From: Fulvia fulva
Lineage: Eukaryota; Ascomycota; Dothideomycetes; Mycosphaerellales; Mycosphaerellaceae
Direction: 5' to 3'
NCBI RefSeq assembly: GCF_020509005.1
Contig: NC_063014.1
Span: 4,216,001-4,280,000, forward strand
Length of the DNA stretch: 64,000 nucleotides
The position numbers were made by a program, and so were the translations under genes. Below, one piece after another: positions 12,001 to 25,500 of the stretch; the first letter of the stretch is position 1; each line of letters begins with the position of its first letter. Under the pieces are notes generated by a model. The model saw only the letters and a program-made list of their open reading frames with translations. It was not told the origin of the DNA and ran no database searches.

Positions 12001-12235
12001 TGTTAAATAGGTACGAGTAGATAGTAGCGGAGTGGAGTAAGAGATCAATCTTCAACTAACTAATAGTACGAGTATATAGCAATATATTAGGAACTAATGT
12101 GTTGATTATGTTAGATGTCTATCTAAGCTAAAGGGGAGAGAAGGTATCTCTCTATAAGCTAAGTTATTGTAGATGCCTTAGGCTACTAGATCACTTCCTA
12201 ATTGTTGACTCCCTTTGAGATGCTATATCTTAACT
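12001..12235 (-). repeat. Copia 5' LTR
   Basis: 235 bp starting TGTTAAATAG and followed by target duplication AGTTC (12236-12240). Its mate is 6616-6850. Since coding is on the minus strand, this is the promoter-bearing LTR. Confidence 0.9.
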
Positions 12236-12240
12236 AGTTC

Positions 12241-12613
12241 GAACTAATAATTTACCGAGCTAGACTCTATTCTTTTACTAGTTCGTAAGACCCGACCTAG
12301 ACCGAAGGTTACCGGTCTTTATAAGAACCCGAACCTAATCCTAACTCTTCGGATTTAACCTAGACTAACGTAGAGTCCAGCGGTTAATAACTCTTTAAGA
12401 TAGACCGGTCATTTTAGAAAGAGAGCCTTATATAAGACCAACGTAAGAGTAGGCTTAACTACGCCTAGTTAGCCTTCGAGGTATATAAGAAGAGGTTATT
12501 TCTCTACTATAAGGTAGTAAGAATAGCCTATCTAATATACTATATAGTTATTACTAAAGATAATATTAGGGTATTCTATAAGGTAAGAAAGCTACTTATA
12601 TCTCTAATTAAGG
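12241..12613 (+). other. Unidentified RIP-mutated sequence, left arm of the outer gypsy target
   Basis: From about 12440 one plus frame reads, with few stops, as LAFEVYKKRLFLYYKVVR and onward to the gypsy insertion site, where the 5-bp target TAAGG sits (12609-12613). The continuation lies at 32374 and beyond, after the nested insertions. I do not recognise the protein; a degenerate transposon gene is likely. Confidence 0.4.
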
Positions 12614-12811
12614 TGTTACGAGACAGCCCTTTTCACGATCTACCTCGTAATATAGTATCGTCGGCCGTACGCCCGCGCGCTAGCGGCCGCTAGTACCCGC
12701 TAGCTCGATTTGCGCGACTTTGTCTTCTCGCGCTTCTCGTACTCTCTTAGATAGCTCGCGTAACTATATATATCTTTACCCGACCCTATTATAGTACTCT
12801 TGCCTATAATA
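12614..12811 (+). repeat. Outer gypsy 5' LTR
   Basis: 198 bp beginning TGTTACGAGACAG. It aligns over its full length with 32176-32373, and differences are mainly C/T and G/A. It keeps CpG-rich motifs such as GCGGCCGC, so CpG was not the main mutational target. Confidence 0.92.
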
Positions 12812-13269
12812 GCTAGTTACGCCTTCTTATAAGTAGAGAGCTAACCTCTATATATAATACCGAGACCGCCCGAGACAGTACGTTAGTACTAGACTATACG
12901 ATTAATTCGCGATAATAGAGAACGCCGACGAGGCCTCTCGACGCCCTCCTCTACGACCGTTAAGTATACGACCTACCGCCGCTACTTAGCGATAGTAGTA
13001 CCTATATCGTACGCCCTCTATTTTAGCTAAGTTACTAACCGGAGACCCTTAGAACCTAGAACTTTAGAACTAGCTCAACTCGATCCTTAGCGGTAGTATA
13101 TATCCGGACCGCGTAAGTAGGATATAGTATAAGTAAGGAAATAGAATAGGTAGGGATATACCGCCGTTCGGTATAGGTAGGTCTACTCTCTCTTATCTTT
13201 ATATACCCGATTTACAAATTTCTATAACTAATAATACGCCTTAGTCTTTAATACGATACGAGGGTAGTA

Positions 13270-14895
13270 GGGCAGAGGGTAAGAAGCTAGTACGACTAGA
13301 TATCGAAGACACTCGTCTCTCGTCTTACGAGGACGATAGTAAAGGTATCGACTTTATATAGTTTATTAATAGTATAGCGCCTCCTCGTATAGACTAGATC
13401 GACTTCGACGATATAGGCTTCGAGTACGATCTAATAAACTATAAGATCGCCGATACTAAAGCATTTAAGAGGGTAGTTACCTTACGGCCTAATACTATAT
13501 ATCCTAAGGTTAAGAGTACTATAGATAGGTACGCCTACTAGAAGGTTATACTCGACTACTCCTAAGCCTAGGTACGACGCTATCGCGAGGAACGCGATCA
13601 AGTCGATACTAAACTTATAAAGCTCTAAGAAGAATATAATGTCGTCTTTAAAGACCGATAGGATATAGCGACCGAGCGAGATAAGATATAAGCCGATACT
13701 TTAATATATTAGACATCCTAGGAAGATACGAAGGCCTGTATCTAGATACTATAAATAGTCTTAGACGACGCCGTAACTAAGGAATACTAGAAGAAGATTA
13801 CCAATGAGCTAGTAGGCCGTATTAATACTACTAATAGCTATCTCGAGTAAGTAGAGGACGAAGTCGACTAACTTAAGGCCAAGATTATATAGTAGGACAC
13901 TAAGATCTCGTAACTTAAGATATAAGTCCGGCTTCCCGCCTTACTAAGTAAGACCGCCCGCTTACGTTCCCTAAGTAGTTACGACCCTAGTAATAGCCGT
14001 AGTAGTAGGAATAGTAGACTACTAGTCTAGAAGGATTCCTATAAGCTAGAACCCGTCGTTCTTAGACTCTAGTAGGTAGCGGCTATTAGGCCCGTACCTA
14101 TAACCGTACTACCCGCGCCGGTTCTCTCGTACCCTTAGTAGCCCGTACTAATAATACTACGATATTCGCCGCCTAAACCGACTAACGTTTCCCCTATTCT
14201 AAAGAGTTCGATAACTTAGGCGAGCTCTCCTATATCGACTAGAAAGAGAGCTATAAGGACTCTATCGCGGTACGATATACTATATAAACACCTTATCTCG
14301 ATATCTTTAACTACGTTAAGCGTTATACCCTCGGTACCCCTTAGGGGCATTATCCGTACGGCTATCGAGAACGACGAATAGGTAAGCCTCGAGGATATAT
14401 AGGACGAGTTAGACGACAACTTCGGTAAGAATCCTCGAGATATTAAGCTTAAGGCTAGACGCGACCTATACTAGCTAAAGTAGAAGTATAGCTAGGAGTT
14501 TAGTAAATATATCGTTAAATACCGCCGCTTTAGCGCTAAGACCGGCAAGCCTATAGTGTCGTACGAGCTATAGATTAGCCTAAACGGGTTCTAGATAAAG
14601 AAGATAGAGGACTACTAGCTTATAGACCCCGTTAGCTAGTTTCTTCGTATCGCTAAAGATAAAGAAGAGGTATATAATACCGTAAAGAGTATATATAGTA
14701 AGAGGGATAAGGATAATAACACCTAGTAAGGCGGTAACGGGCGTTATAGTAGTTAAAGATAAGGCTAATAGGGCTTTAGATAATAGAGCGCTAGTATAGT
14801 ACTACGAGCCGCGCCGCATACTATAAATAATACGCTTACGGTCTCTACGCGTACCTAGAACGCTAGCCCGGCCGTACGCCTTATCCCCTAGCGTT
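13270..14895 (+). pseudogene. Outer gypsy gag, 5' portion
   Basis: One plus frame, read through TAG, gives an acidic, Gln/Lys/Glu-rich protein with heptad-like coiled-coil character (about 13.56-13.92 kb) followed by a Pro-rich linker. A capsid-like block around 14.38-14.65 kb includes LKARRDLYQLKQKYSQEFSK. The frame is cut at 14895 by the inner gypsy and resumes at 22560. Gag assembles the particle. Inactive through numerous RIP-type stops and the insertion. Confidence 0.7.
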
Positions 14896-14900
14896 ATACT

Positions 14901-15070
14901 TATTACGGGCCTAGGCGGACGTCTAGTAAATAGCAGTCGGTTACGTAACTTAGTACGGGCCGGCCCGTATACCTCGGCTTATATATTAACTTTCCGTACC
15001 TCGTACTCCTCTTAGATAGCCTATCTAATAACTTCGTTATTTGCCCTATATTAAGAACGGCTCCCTTATA
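14901..15070 (+). repeat. Inner gypsy 5' LTR
   Basis: 170 bp, beginning TATTACGGGCCTAGGC (from TGTTAC...) and ending CTCCCTTATA (from ...TTACA). The mutated ends fit RIP of the usual TG...CA termini. Pairs with 22385-22554. Confidence 0.9.
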
Positions 15071-15099
15071 CTTTGTTAGACCTCCTTTACTAACCGTAG

Positions 15100-17640
15100 A
15101 ATACGTACTACAAAGGACCTATAAAGTAATAGGTTAAAGATATAGAAACTACGCTTATCGCGAGTTTTCTATACTAATCGCGCGATAAACGTAATAGGTC
15201 TAAGTCAATAAGAACAATCGTACCTTTATTAATAAGATACTAGCTAAGAGTATAGGTAGTAGGTACTCTCTACTTACTAGTCGCCCTAAACTCCGCCGCG
15301 AGTCGCTTATATTTAATAGTAGCTAGACTTAAGGTTACTAAACCTAACTCTAATAGCTAACTAACGAGCAAATATAGTAGCGTATTAAGTAACTAATATA
15401 ACTAGTTACCGAACCGCCTAAGACAATCAACCTCTCCGACTATATCCGGGACGACGAAGTGAAAGAATATACGACTAAAAAGGAGATCGAGCTTGATTAT
15501 AACGGTAATATAGTAATAGATAAAGGAGAAGGAGAACAATAGGTAGCTAAGACTTTCCGCTAAAATCTAGAGGAGCTAAAGAACCTAGATATAACCGAGT
15601 TCTAAGCCCTTATAGCTAGTATACCTAAAGTACTATCTTCGATCTATTACCTACTTCGACGCGCCTAAGCCGACGACTATAATATAACCGAGTTGTTAAA
15701 GATATTCGGCTAGACGTATAATAAGCTTTAGGATAAGAGAGTAGTAGTTAGGATAGCCTAGTATAAGCTAAAGCAGGATATGGCCGAGTTTAAGTAGAAG
15801 AAGTTAGACATATAGATATTATAGTAGAAGGTAGATAAGTAGGTTAAGCATCTTACGAATAAGGTCGTTAAGTATAAGAGGAACGAGCCGGATATCGCTA
15901 AAGTAAAGGACGATCTAAAGGCAATTATAGCCGATCGTAATAACATCTAGAAGAGCTTAGATAACACGACTAAGGAACGCAATACCGCCGTAAAGAATCG
16001 CGACTAGCTAATAGTAGCCCGTAATCTACTCTTATAGTAGGTCGACGATTTTAAGAAACTACCGCCTACGCCGGATATAGCTAGGAACCGTAAATATATA
16101 CTTAACGCTATGTCGTAGATTTAAGATAAGAACGTAGAGCTCTCTAAGCTTAACGCCTAGATCGTAGAGTACGTTAATTGTATCTAGGGCCTCGAGAACT
16201 AATAGAGCGACGTCGATAATAAGCTCTCTAACTATAAGTCTACCGCTAAGGACTATAACCGTAAGATCGAGTATATTAAGAAGACTAAGGACGACGAAAT
16301 TATAGACCTAAAGAAGCGACTTACCGAGAAGCCTAAGTAAGGACGTCGCGGCCGCGGACCGCGTAAGGATAGTACCTAAGACGACAACCTATCTAATACC
16401 TCCGATAGCTTAAGCTCGTCCGACTCTAATTCTAACTCCGAGCCTAGCGACGATAAAGATCGCCGTAAGTACCGTAAGAAGAAGTCTAAGAAGAGTAAGC
16501 GTAAGAGTAAGGACGAGGAGCCCGAGGCGGACTAGGATATAATACTTAATATTAACCTAGACCTTAACGTTATGTTTAAGACAGATAAGACGGAGGTGAA
16601 GAAGTTTAGCGGTAATAGGAATAAGGATAATACGCCTATCGGGCTAACGTTCGAGGTGTAGTAGAATATATTAGAAACTAAGCTATAGAACACTACGTTC
16701 CGTACCTCGAAGGCTACGTTAAAGTTAGTATATAACTATACTAAGGGTAGCGCGTTCTAATTAATCGGACCTCAAATCCCGTCCCTTACTAGCGTAAAGG
16801 GCGACCGTATATATAAGATACTTAATAAGCTTATAAAGGACTTACGTAAGCGCTGTAGTAAGCGTAACGTAAAGGCTCGCGTACGCGACGATATAGCCGC
16901 CTTAAAGTAAGTAGATAGACGTAACGACTCCTTTGCCGAGTTTAACGTCTTATTTAGAAAGAGTACGAACATTATTTCGCTTTACCGCGATTAAGAGGAC
17001 TATATCGATATACTTAAGCGTAAGCTATATTACCGGTACCTCTAGGAGTTTATCTCTAAGGACCTATAGACGATAAAAGCTATAGAAGATTACTTAAATC
17101 GAGCTAAGGAGGATTTCCGCCTAGTCGATTTACTATACCCGAGAAAGTAGCCTACTAAGAAGGATAATAAGAAGGATAGTAAGAAGGACGAGAAGACCGA
17201 CCTACCTACCGCCGGTTCTAGTAATAATAACGGAGGTAGTAGCGGTAGCGGAGGACGCTCTCGACGTACCCGTAAGGCGTAGGCGGATTATAGCGATGTT
17301 AGTATATAGGCTGCTAATATCTGTCCTCTCGATAACGCTAAGAACACTCGATATATAAACGAAGGCCGCTATAAGAAGTGTCGTAAGACCGGACACCGTC
17401 TTACTAATCGAGTATATAAGCTCTTCGACTACGAGATACTACCTCGTCTACCTACTCTATAATAGCGGGGAAATGGTCAGGCTAGTACTTAAGCGTAGTA
17501 AGTATTGAGCCTCTTAGAAGTCTAAAAGAACTAGAGCTACTACCGCTACTAGGTAAAGGGCTAAGGATATCTTCGCGTTCCTTAAGAACGATTCGAAAGG
17601 AATAAGAATAGTAACCTAAGGTAGTAATATACCTAGTAAT
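15100..17640 (+). pseudogene. Inner gypsy gag
   Basis: A long charged protein remnant with coiled-coil-like stretches (about 15.9-16.3 kb) and Lys/Glu/Asp-rich repeats near 16.4-16.55 kb. A zinc-knuckle relic lies near 17.37-17.40 kb, YKKCRKTGHR, where the first cysteine of a CCHC box appears to be tyrosine. It would form the particle and package RNA. Broken by many stops. Confidence 0.65.
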
Positions 17641-17649
17641 TCCTAGTAT

Positions 17650-20600
17650 AGCGAAAAGTATTAGATCTTAGTTGTTCTTTAATATCGGTGCTAACTCTAA
17701 GTTTATAGACCGAATATATACGTATAATAACAATTTTAAGGTTTATTTGTTACTAGAGCCTCTACTCCTTACGCTAGCGGATAGCTCTACCTTAGGAATA
17801 GAGATTACGGAATAGATAACGATAGAACTAGACCTAAATAGTTATAAGGAAGTCATAAGTACATATCTCGCCGACCTCGAATATAATATAGTCCTCGGTA
17901 GGCCTAAGAGTATAGTATATTAGCTAGGTGTCTATTATAAATCTAGGACGCTTATTCTCGACTCGGAGCGCTATAAGGAGCTATACCTATAGAACGGCAA
18001 GCCGGCATAGGTATAGTTGGTTTATAATAAAGGAAAGTAGCCTATATAGACGCATTAAACCTTCCGTCCGGTAGTAACTATAGAGGATAAACCGGAGCCC
18101 CGTCTCTATACTAGACTACCCTTACTAGTAGACGGAAGAGACACTATTAAGAAGCTATAAAGGCGCTCCTTAGGAAAGGACCGGAGAACGCTAGTAGAAG
18201 TAACCGTAACTATAATACCGGATAATTAGTTACTAGACATCCTAGAAGTAGGAGTAGGAGCTTTTATAATATATATAAGACGAAAGGGTACTTAAGTCCA
18301 CCTTATATATATCCGAGAAAAGGATCAACTACTAGGATCGAAGTAAAGTACCGATTCTCTATACCTATACGCGATGTTAACCGCTTAGCTAAGCTTATAC
18401 TCTATACGGCGTATAATAGGCAATTATAGTATAGTAGTAGACGATAAGACTACGTAACGACTAGACGCTCGAGCCTTAGCCTTTATACTAGTAGTAGAAA
18501 GATCCGGGCCCTCGTTATAGGCGTATAAAATATACGCGTAAGTAGATATTGACCAATTCTAGAAATCGCTTAATAAGGACAATATTATAGACCCGGTAGA
18601 TCACCTACTACCCGAGTACCGTAAGTACGCCCGAACCTTCTCGGCTTAGGCGGTATATAAGCTACTACTATACCGACTAGGCATTAATTATAAGATTAAT
18701 CTTAAGGAAGGAAGTAAGTTACCTTTTAAGTATCTATTCCGTATATCGTCTTAGGAGGATAAAGTGATTAAGCGTTAGACGGATAGCTACCTAGCCGACT
18801 AGAAGATTCGAAGGTACGTAGGACGAGCGGATATAGCTTCGCCCGTACTTATAGTACGTAAGCCTAGTAGTCGACTTTAGGTATATATAGACTATCGCGG
18901 CCTAAACGCTATTACGTTAAAGTCTAGATACCCTATCCCCTTAAGATAAGACACGCTTAATAGGATAGTAGGTAAGAAGTAGTTTACTAAGCTCGATATA
19001 ATCGCCGCCTTTAATCGTATCCGTATTATAGAGGGTCACGAATAGAAGACCGTATTTACTACTAGATATAGACAGTTCGAGTACTTAGTAATGCCGTTTA
19101 GATTATATAATACGCTAGGCATATTTCAGTCTTATATTAACGACACTCTTCGCGAGTTCCTAGATAATTTCTACTCTATATACTTAGACGACATTCTTAT
19201 CTTTAGCGACAACCTAGAAGAGTATATAGAATATATAAAGAAGGTCCTTTAGAAGACCTAGGATTATAACTAGACTTCTCTAAGTACGAGTTCTATACGT
19301 GATCTGCGAAGTACCTAGGCCTTATTATTAGTAAGGACGGCGTGTCTATAGACCTAGCTAAAGTATAGGCTATACGAGACTAGGCTACGCCGTAGTAGGC
19401 TAAGGGTATCCTCGCGTTTAATAGATTCGTAGGCTTTTACCGAAGATTTATTAAGAACTATAGTAAGATCGTCCTACCGCTAGTTAGGCTTACTAAGAAG
19501 GACGTAGTGTTTATATAGTCCCTAGAATGTCAATCCGTATTTAAGGGACTAAAATAGGCATTCACGGACGTCGAAGGTGTCGTATTAGCTATGTTTAAAC
19601 CCGGAAGAGAGATAGTGCTCGAAACTAATATATCTGACTTCGTAACGGCTACTATACTTAGCTAGCGAGATAAAGACGGCGTACTACGGCCTATCGCTTA
19701 CCTTTCTAAGAAGATGTCCCCCTAGGAATGTAATTACGACATTTACGACAAGGAACTACTTACGATCGTTAAGGCCTTCGAAGAATAGCGACCTAAGCTT
19801 ATAGCCGGAGATATAGATAGTAAGGAAGGCTACTTAAAGAACCTATAAGATAGCGGTAAGCCGGTACTCGTCTACTCCGACTATAAAAACCTAGAGTAGT
19901 TTATAACTACGAAAGAGCTAAACTAATACTAAGTACCCTAGACTAAAGTCCTCTCCTAGTTCTTCTTTAAGATCGTATATCGACCGGGTAAACAAGGTAG
20001 AAAGCCTAATAGCCTAATACGACGGACGTAGGACCTACCGGAGCGGTATAATACTAACGACCTATACCGATAATACTGAAACCGCGTACTACTAGGCCCT
20101 AAACGATTCCTTAGTATAGCGGGAATAAACGTCTCCGCCTCTAAGGCTCTAAGTCTCTTAGCTAGTAGGATTATATCTATAGCCACGACTATAAATACTA
20201 GTGTAGTTATCGACTAGGGCCTCGAGACCGATATCCGGAATCTATATAACTAAGACAACGCCTAAGAAGCTCTATAGCAACTCCGCGATAAATAGAAGGT
20301 AACTTTACTCCGTAGTAGTAAGCTTAACGACCGCGACGCTATTATTATTAACGATATAATCTATATAAAGAACCGGTTTAGCGGGCTTAGACTATTTATA
20401 CTACCGTCCGAAGATAAGTAGTATACGGTCTATAGCCGAATTGTTAAGTCCTTCTACGATATACCTACTACCGGATATCTAGGAAGAGCTAAGACGTATA
20501 AGAAGGTCACCTAGTACTACGTATAGCCGAGGATAGCGCGTACCGTTCGTACTTTCTACCGTAGTTATAGAGTATATATAAACACTACGACTTTAACTAA

Positions 20601-22380
20601 AAAGCTATATAGCCTACTATACCCGATACCGATTCTATTCGATACCTAGGAAGACGTAGCTATAGACTTCGTAGTCGAGCTACCCGAAGGACGCTATACT
20701 ACCGATAGCTAGACCTATTAGAACGTCCTAATAGTAACTAATAGACTAAGTAAGGAGAGGCACCTAATCCTAGTACTAAGTATAAAGGCTGAGGATATCG
20801 CGTATATCTATATTAAGTACGTATTTAGTAGGTACGGGCTCCTAAAGTCGATTACGTCCAATTACGGTCCGTAATAGTTATTAGTATTCTAGTAACGCCT
20901 CTACGAGTTACTATAGATTAAGCAAAAATTGTCTACTAGATACTACCCCGAGACCGATAAATAGAGCAAGAACATAAATAAGGAAATAGAAAAGTACCTC
21001 CGAGCTTTTATTAACTATACCTAGGACGACTCGCCGGATTAGCTACCGCTAGTAGAATTTATAGCTAATAACAGAGTATCTAAAAGTACGGGAGTGTTAC
21101 TATTTATAGCTAACTACGGTAAACTACCGCGATACGTAGACGGCGAGCTAGATCTTCTAATCCGAGCGATACCCGCTAAGTAGAAGCTTAACGTATAATC
21201 GGCCGACGCTTTCGTAAAGAGAATAAGCGATATACGGGAGTATCTATACGAAGTAATATAGATAGTATAAGACTTATAAGCCGACTTCGCTAATTAATAT
21301 CGTACGCTAGTACCTACGTACGAGGTAGGCGATAAAGTCTACTTAAGTACCCGTAACTAGCGTATAGCTCGGCTATCTAAGAAGCTTAACTATCGCTACG
21401 TAGGCCCCTACGTAATAATAGAAGTACTACCGAACGATACGTATCGCCTAAGTCTATCGCGGTCGCTAGAGAACCTATATAACGGATTCTATACGAACCT
21501 CTTACTCCCTATATATAAAGCGTTACCTAGCTAAGTAGAACTAATCCTACCGCCGATCGAGGTAGGGAACGAAGAGGGAATTGATCAGTTCTAGTATATA
21601 GATAAAATCCTAAATATACGGAGGAAGTACGGCTAGTATAAGTATCTAGTTAGTTAGGTAGGAGACGACGAGGATCTAATATAGGAGCTAGCGGAGGATA
21701 TAATAGAGATAGCCGCTACCTCTATTATAGACTTCTACTATAACAGCCTAAGGAAACTAATGCCTACCGGCTTTATAGTACTAGAAGGATAGGTAGTGAA
21801 TAAATCGAACGTCTCCGCGTCGGTATTAGTAATAGCTAAAGTAGTAACTATAGGTAGGTACTGCCTTTAGGTAGAAATAGCGCCTATAGCTCTCCTATAT
21901 AAGGTATATAACTATATTAGTCTAAAAGCGATAGTAGCTTTAGATAAAGACCCGTATAGTACGGACCCGAGAAAAGCGACCGATAGTAGGAATACGAGTA
22001 ATATACGTCAATACGAACAGGAAGCTTCCTATAACTCTATAACCTTAACGGTACCGCTATCTTCGAATAGTATTAGGTCCTATAGCTCTTTAGATACTTA
22101 TATAATAGCGCCTATAACGGAGGCCTTCGTAGACTTTATAAATCGCTACGACTCTCTTAGTATCCGATAGAGCGAGGATAATAATAGTATAGTAAAGCGT
22201 AAGAGCGTAGCGATAGACAACTTAACGACTAACGACAAAGACGACGTTATAGAGGATGAAGTAATAGATAATAATACAATAGATAATAAAGCAGATAATC
22301 TAGAGGACGGTACGACCTTCGTATAGGCCTACGTCGTAAGGAGGAATAGTACTAAGGACAGCCGATTTTGTAGAGGACGG
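17650..22380 (+). pseudogene. Inner gypsy pol with chromodomain
   Basis: Domains in order: protease with NIGANSKFIDR near 17.68 kb (the DTGA active-site box, Asp now Asn); reverse transcriptase at about 18.7-19.3 kb with LQVYIDYRGLNA, TKLDIIAAF and an intact YLDDILIF catalytic box near 19.18 kb; a one-base frame change near 19.25 kb; RNase H with YDIYDKELL near 19.74 kb; integrase at about 20.4-21.2 kb with AIDFVVELP, SITSNYGP and ETDKQ in place of the usual D, D, E blocks; a chromodomain-like segment near 21.59-21.75 kb (IDKILNIRRKYGQYKYLVS). Chromovirus chromodomains tether integrase to modified histones. An Asp/Asn-rich tail follows. Inactive through TAG stops, the frame change and active-site changes. 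Confidence 0.82.
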
Positions 22381-22384
22381 GTAG

Positions 22385-22554
22385 TATTACGGGCCTAGGC
22401 AGACGTCTAGTAAATAGTAGTCGGTCACGTAATTCGGCACGGGCCGGCCCGTATACCTCGGCTTATATATTAACTTCCCGTACCTCGTACTTCTCTTAGA
22501 TAGCCTATCTAATAACTTTGTTATTTATCCTATATTAAGAACAGCTCCCTTATA
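22385..22554 (+). repeat. Inner gypsy 3' LTR
   Basis: 170 bp matching 14901-15070. It is preceded by a purine-rich tract (AGAGGACGGG, about 22371-22380) that would prime plus-strand synthesis, and followed by the ATACT duplication. Confidence 0.9.
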
Positions 22555-22559
22555 ATACT

Positions 22560-25500
22560 ATACTACCTAAGCTTACCGACGAACTCCGCGACTAGCTACG
22601 CTAGTAAGGCCGCTAGTTCCGCTATCGCGAACCTAGATATACCGGCCTCGACCCCGTATATATTCTTTATAACTCCCGCGGTAAGTAGCGTACCGGCGAC
22701 GTCGACTACGAGATACCTATCGCTCCTAACGCTATAACCGACGCGCTAGCCCTATAGATTAAAGTACTACCCGTTTAGGGAAATGCCTAGCTTCTTAGTA
22801 CCGTTGCGCTAAAGGAGTAATATACAAATCTACAAATTATAAATACGAAGAACAAGACTACGAGATATATACCTAAGAGGAAGAATACCTATATATAGTA
22901 ATAGCTAAGGGTGACGTCTCTACGCCTATATATATATAACTAACGTATAGAAAGTATATAGTATATACTAGTACTATAACTAGTATATTAGGTAGAAGAG
23001 CAAACGTACTCACCCTCTCTAATACTAGCGCCTCCTATAAGTTTATTAACCTAAGATTCGTTCGCGTAAACAAAGTCCCTACCTTTAAGCTAGAAAGGCT
23101 AAGACGCCTACGTATAGCTAACGGAGCGGCTATACGACTACTCGAAGCAGTACTAATAGACGTTACTATCGGTAGCTATACTAGTTAAGAGCTATACTAC
23201 GTTACTAACCTCGATAAGTACGACCTAGTACTAGGCATCTCCTAGCTCAAAGAACACGACCCTTTGTATAGCTTTAAACATAAGACACTTAGCTTCGATA
23301 AGCCTACCTACTACTAATATTATTACTAGAACGGTATACTTTATACGATTATAATAGAAGCCGATAATAGTAAGCCTAAGGCGCCGAAACTAGTACTATT
23401 CGAGCTAGAACCCGATATCTATTTTATTAGCGCGGACGCCTATTATCGTATAGCGAAGCGAGCCTAGAAGCGATAAGACTAGCTAGACGCCGATAAGCTC
23501 TTCGTACTATAGCCGGAGGATTTCGACGATAAGGAGTATACCTCTACCTTCGCTATATCGCTAGATAATTTAAAAATCTTTATAGATAGGAATAAGGTAT
23601 AGGACCCGAAGGCTAAGCTACCGCCCAAATATTACGACCTAGCCGACGCCCTTAGGTATAAGAGCGAGTAAAAGCTACTTAAGTATAGCCCGTCCGACTA
23701 TACGATTAAATTGAAACTAGGATTAGAAGCGTAGCGACCCTATAAGAAGGCCTTTAGTATAGACTCGGATTAGCTAGTAGTCGTTAAGAAATTCGTTAAT
23801 AATAGTATAGCTAACGGTACGGTCGAACTATCTAAATTAGACATATCGTCTCCCGTATTAATTATTAAAAAGCTAGGAGGCGGACTCTACGTCTACGTCG
23901 ACTACCGCGCCCTAAATACTATTTTAGTTAAGGACCGATACCTAATACCTCTATTAAGGGAGACATTTATACGAGTTTCTTAGGCTAAGTAGTTTACTAA
24001 GCCTAATATTGTCGCCGTATCTAATAATATACGTATCCGGAAGGGGGACGAATAGATGACCGCCTTTATTACTAGGTATAGATTATACTACTTTAACGTC
24101 CTTCCGTTCGGCCTCTATAATAGTCCTAGTAGCTAGTAGCGTAAGATTAACGACATCCTCCGAGAATTCCTAGACGACTTCGCTATAGTATACCTCGATA
24201 ATGTCCTAATTTATATAGACGGCACCTTAGATAATTATAGAGCTTATGTACGAAAGGTCCTATATAGACTACGGGATATAGGGCTACTAGTAGACATCGA
24301 CAAGTGTAAATTCTACGTTAAACGGATCAAATACCTAGGCCTTATCATTACGACGGAGGGCGTTAAGATAGACCCTATAAAGATTGAAGCTATTTTAAAC
24401 TAGGAGGTGCCTCGTAACGTTAAGGACGTTCTTACGTTCTTTAGCTTTACTAGATTCTATAGGAAGTTTATCTACGCCTTCTCTAGAGTAACCGCGTACC
24501 TTATAGACCTTACTAAGACAGGTAAAAAGAGTAAAGTCGACGGCAAGGTAGTTAAGAAGCTACCCTTCGTATAGACCTAATAGTACGATATAGCCTTTAA
24601 GGACCTTAAGTAGCGCTTTAGCTAAGTAGGTATACTGGCCTACTATTAACTAGGCGAGCAGATTTAGGTAGAAATAGACTCTAGCGACTAGGTCAATATA
24701 GGGGTACTATTATAGATAATTAACGGCGTCCTTAGACCCGTAGCGTTCTACTTAAAGAAGCTTAGTCTATAAGAATATAACTACGACATTTACGATAAAG
24801 AGCTACTAGCTATTATTAAGGCGTTCGAGGAGAAGTAACCGGAACTTATCGGCGCTATAGACGATAAGCTAGTTTAGGTACTTACCGATTACCGTAATCT
24901 TAAGTACTTTATAACTACTAAGTAGCTTAACTAGCGCTAGGTATACTAGGCTAAGTTCCTATCCTAGTTTCACTTTAAGATTACCTATTGCCCGGGCGCC
25001 TAAGGAATAAAACTAGATAGTCTTACCCGTCGCTCTTAGGATATACCGGCGGGAGTAGACGATACTAGAACGTAGTATTAATAATAGACTATTCTGAAAC
25101 CCTATAACCTAGACATTGTTACTTAGTTCGCTATATAAGTATAGGACGACCTACTAATAAACTATTAAGTACTATTAATTTACGACTCGGACGATAAAGA
25201 AGAAGACTACTATACTAGTAATATCGCTACCCCCCGGCGATCAACCCGCCTCGCCTAGCGAGACGTAATATAGCCGTTACTCGAACTAAACAACGCCGAG
25301 GTAGGTAGTAACGTCGACTCGGAACTAGATAGTAGAGTCCTAGTCAAAGAGATGCCTAGTAACGAGTAACCTGTCGAAGGAAGTATAGAGCCGTTAGACA
25401 AACCTACGCTACTAGAAGAACGGGAGTAAACGGAGTTATATAAAGAAGAACTATATATAGAAGTATATAATAGCCGGTCTATAACGATACGTATACTTAA

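Larger units (their letters stand above)
6616..12235 (-). mobile_element. Ty1/copia LTR retrotransposon, RIP-inactivated
   Basis: Two direct 235-bp LTRs (6616-6850 and 12001-12235) enclose about 5.15 kb, with the 5-bp duplication AGTTC on both sides. Coding remnants run on the minus strand in the order gag, integrase, reverse transcriptase, RNase H. Integrase upstream of reverse transcriptase is diagnostic of the copia superfamily, and it means the 5' LTR is at 12001-12235. All frames are broken, mostly by RIP-type stops. Some CpA sites survive (for example near 8460-8640), so the mutation load is lower than in the gypsy elements to the right. Confidence 0.92.
14901..22554 (+). mobile_element. 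Inner Ty3/gypsy chromovirus, inserted in the outer gag
   Basis: Direct 170-bp LTRs (14901-15070, 22385-22554) with target duplication ATACT (14896-14900, 22555-22559) enclose a 7654-bp element. Coding order on the plus strand is gag, protease, reverse transcriptase, RNase H, integrase, chromodomain, then a long acidic tail. It differs in LTR and protein sequence from its host, so it is a different family. Full of TAG codons and carrying at least one frame change near 19.25 kb, it is inactive. Confidence 0.93.
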
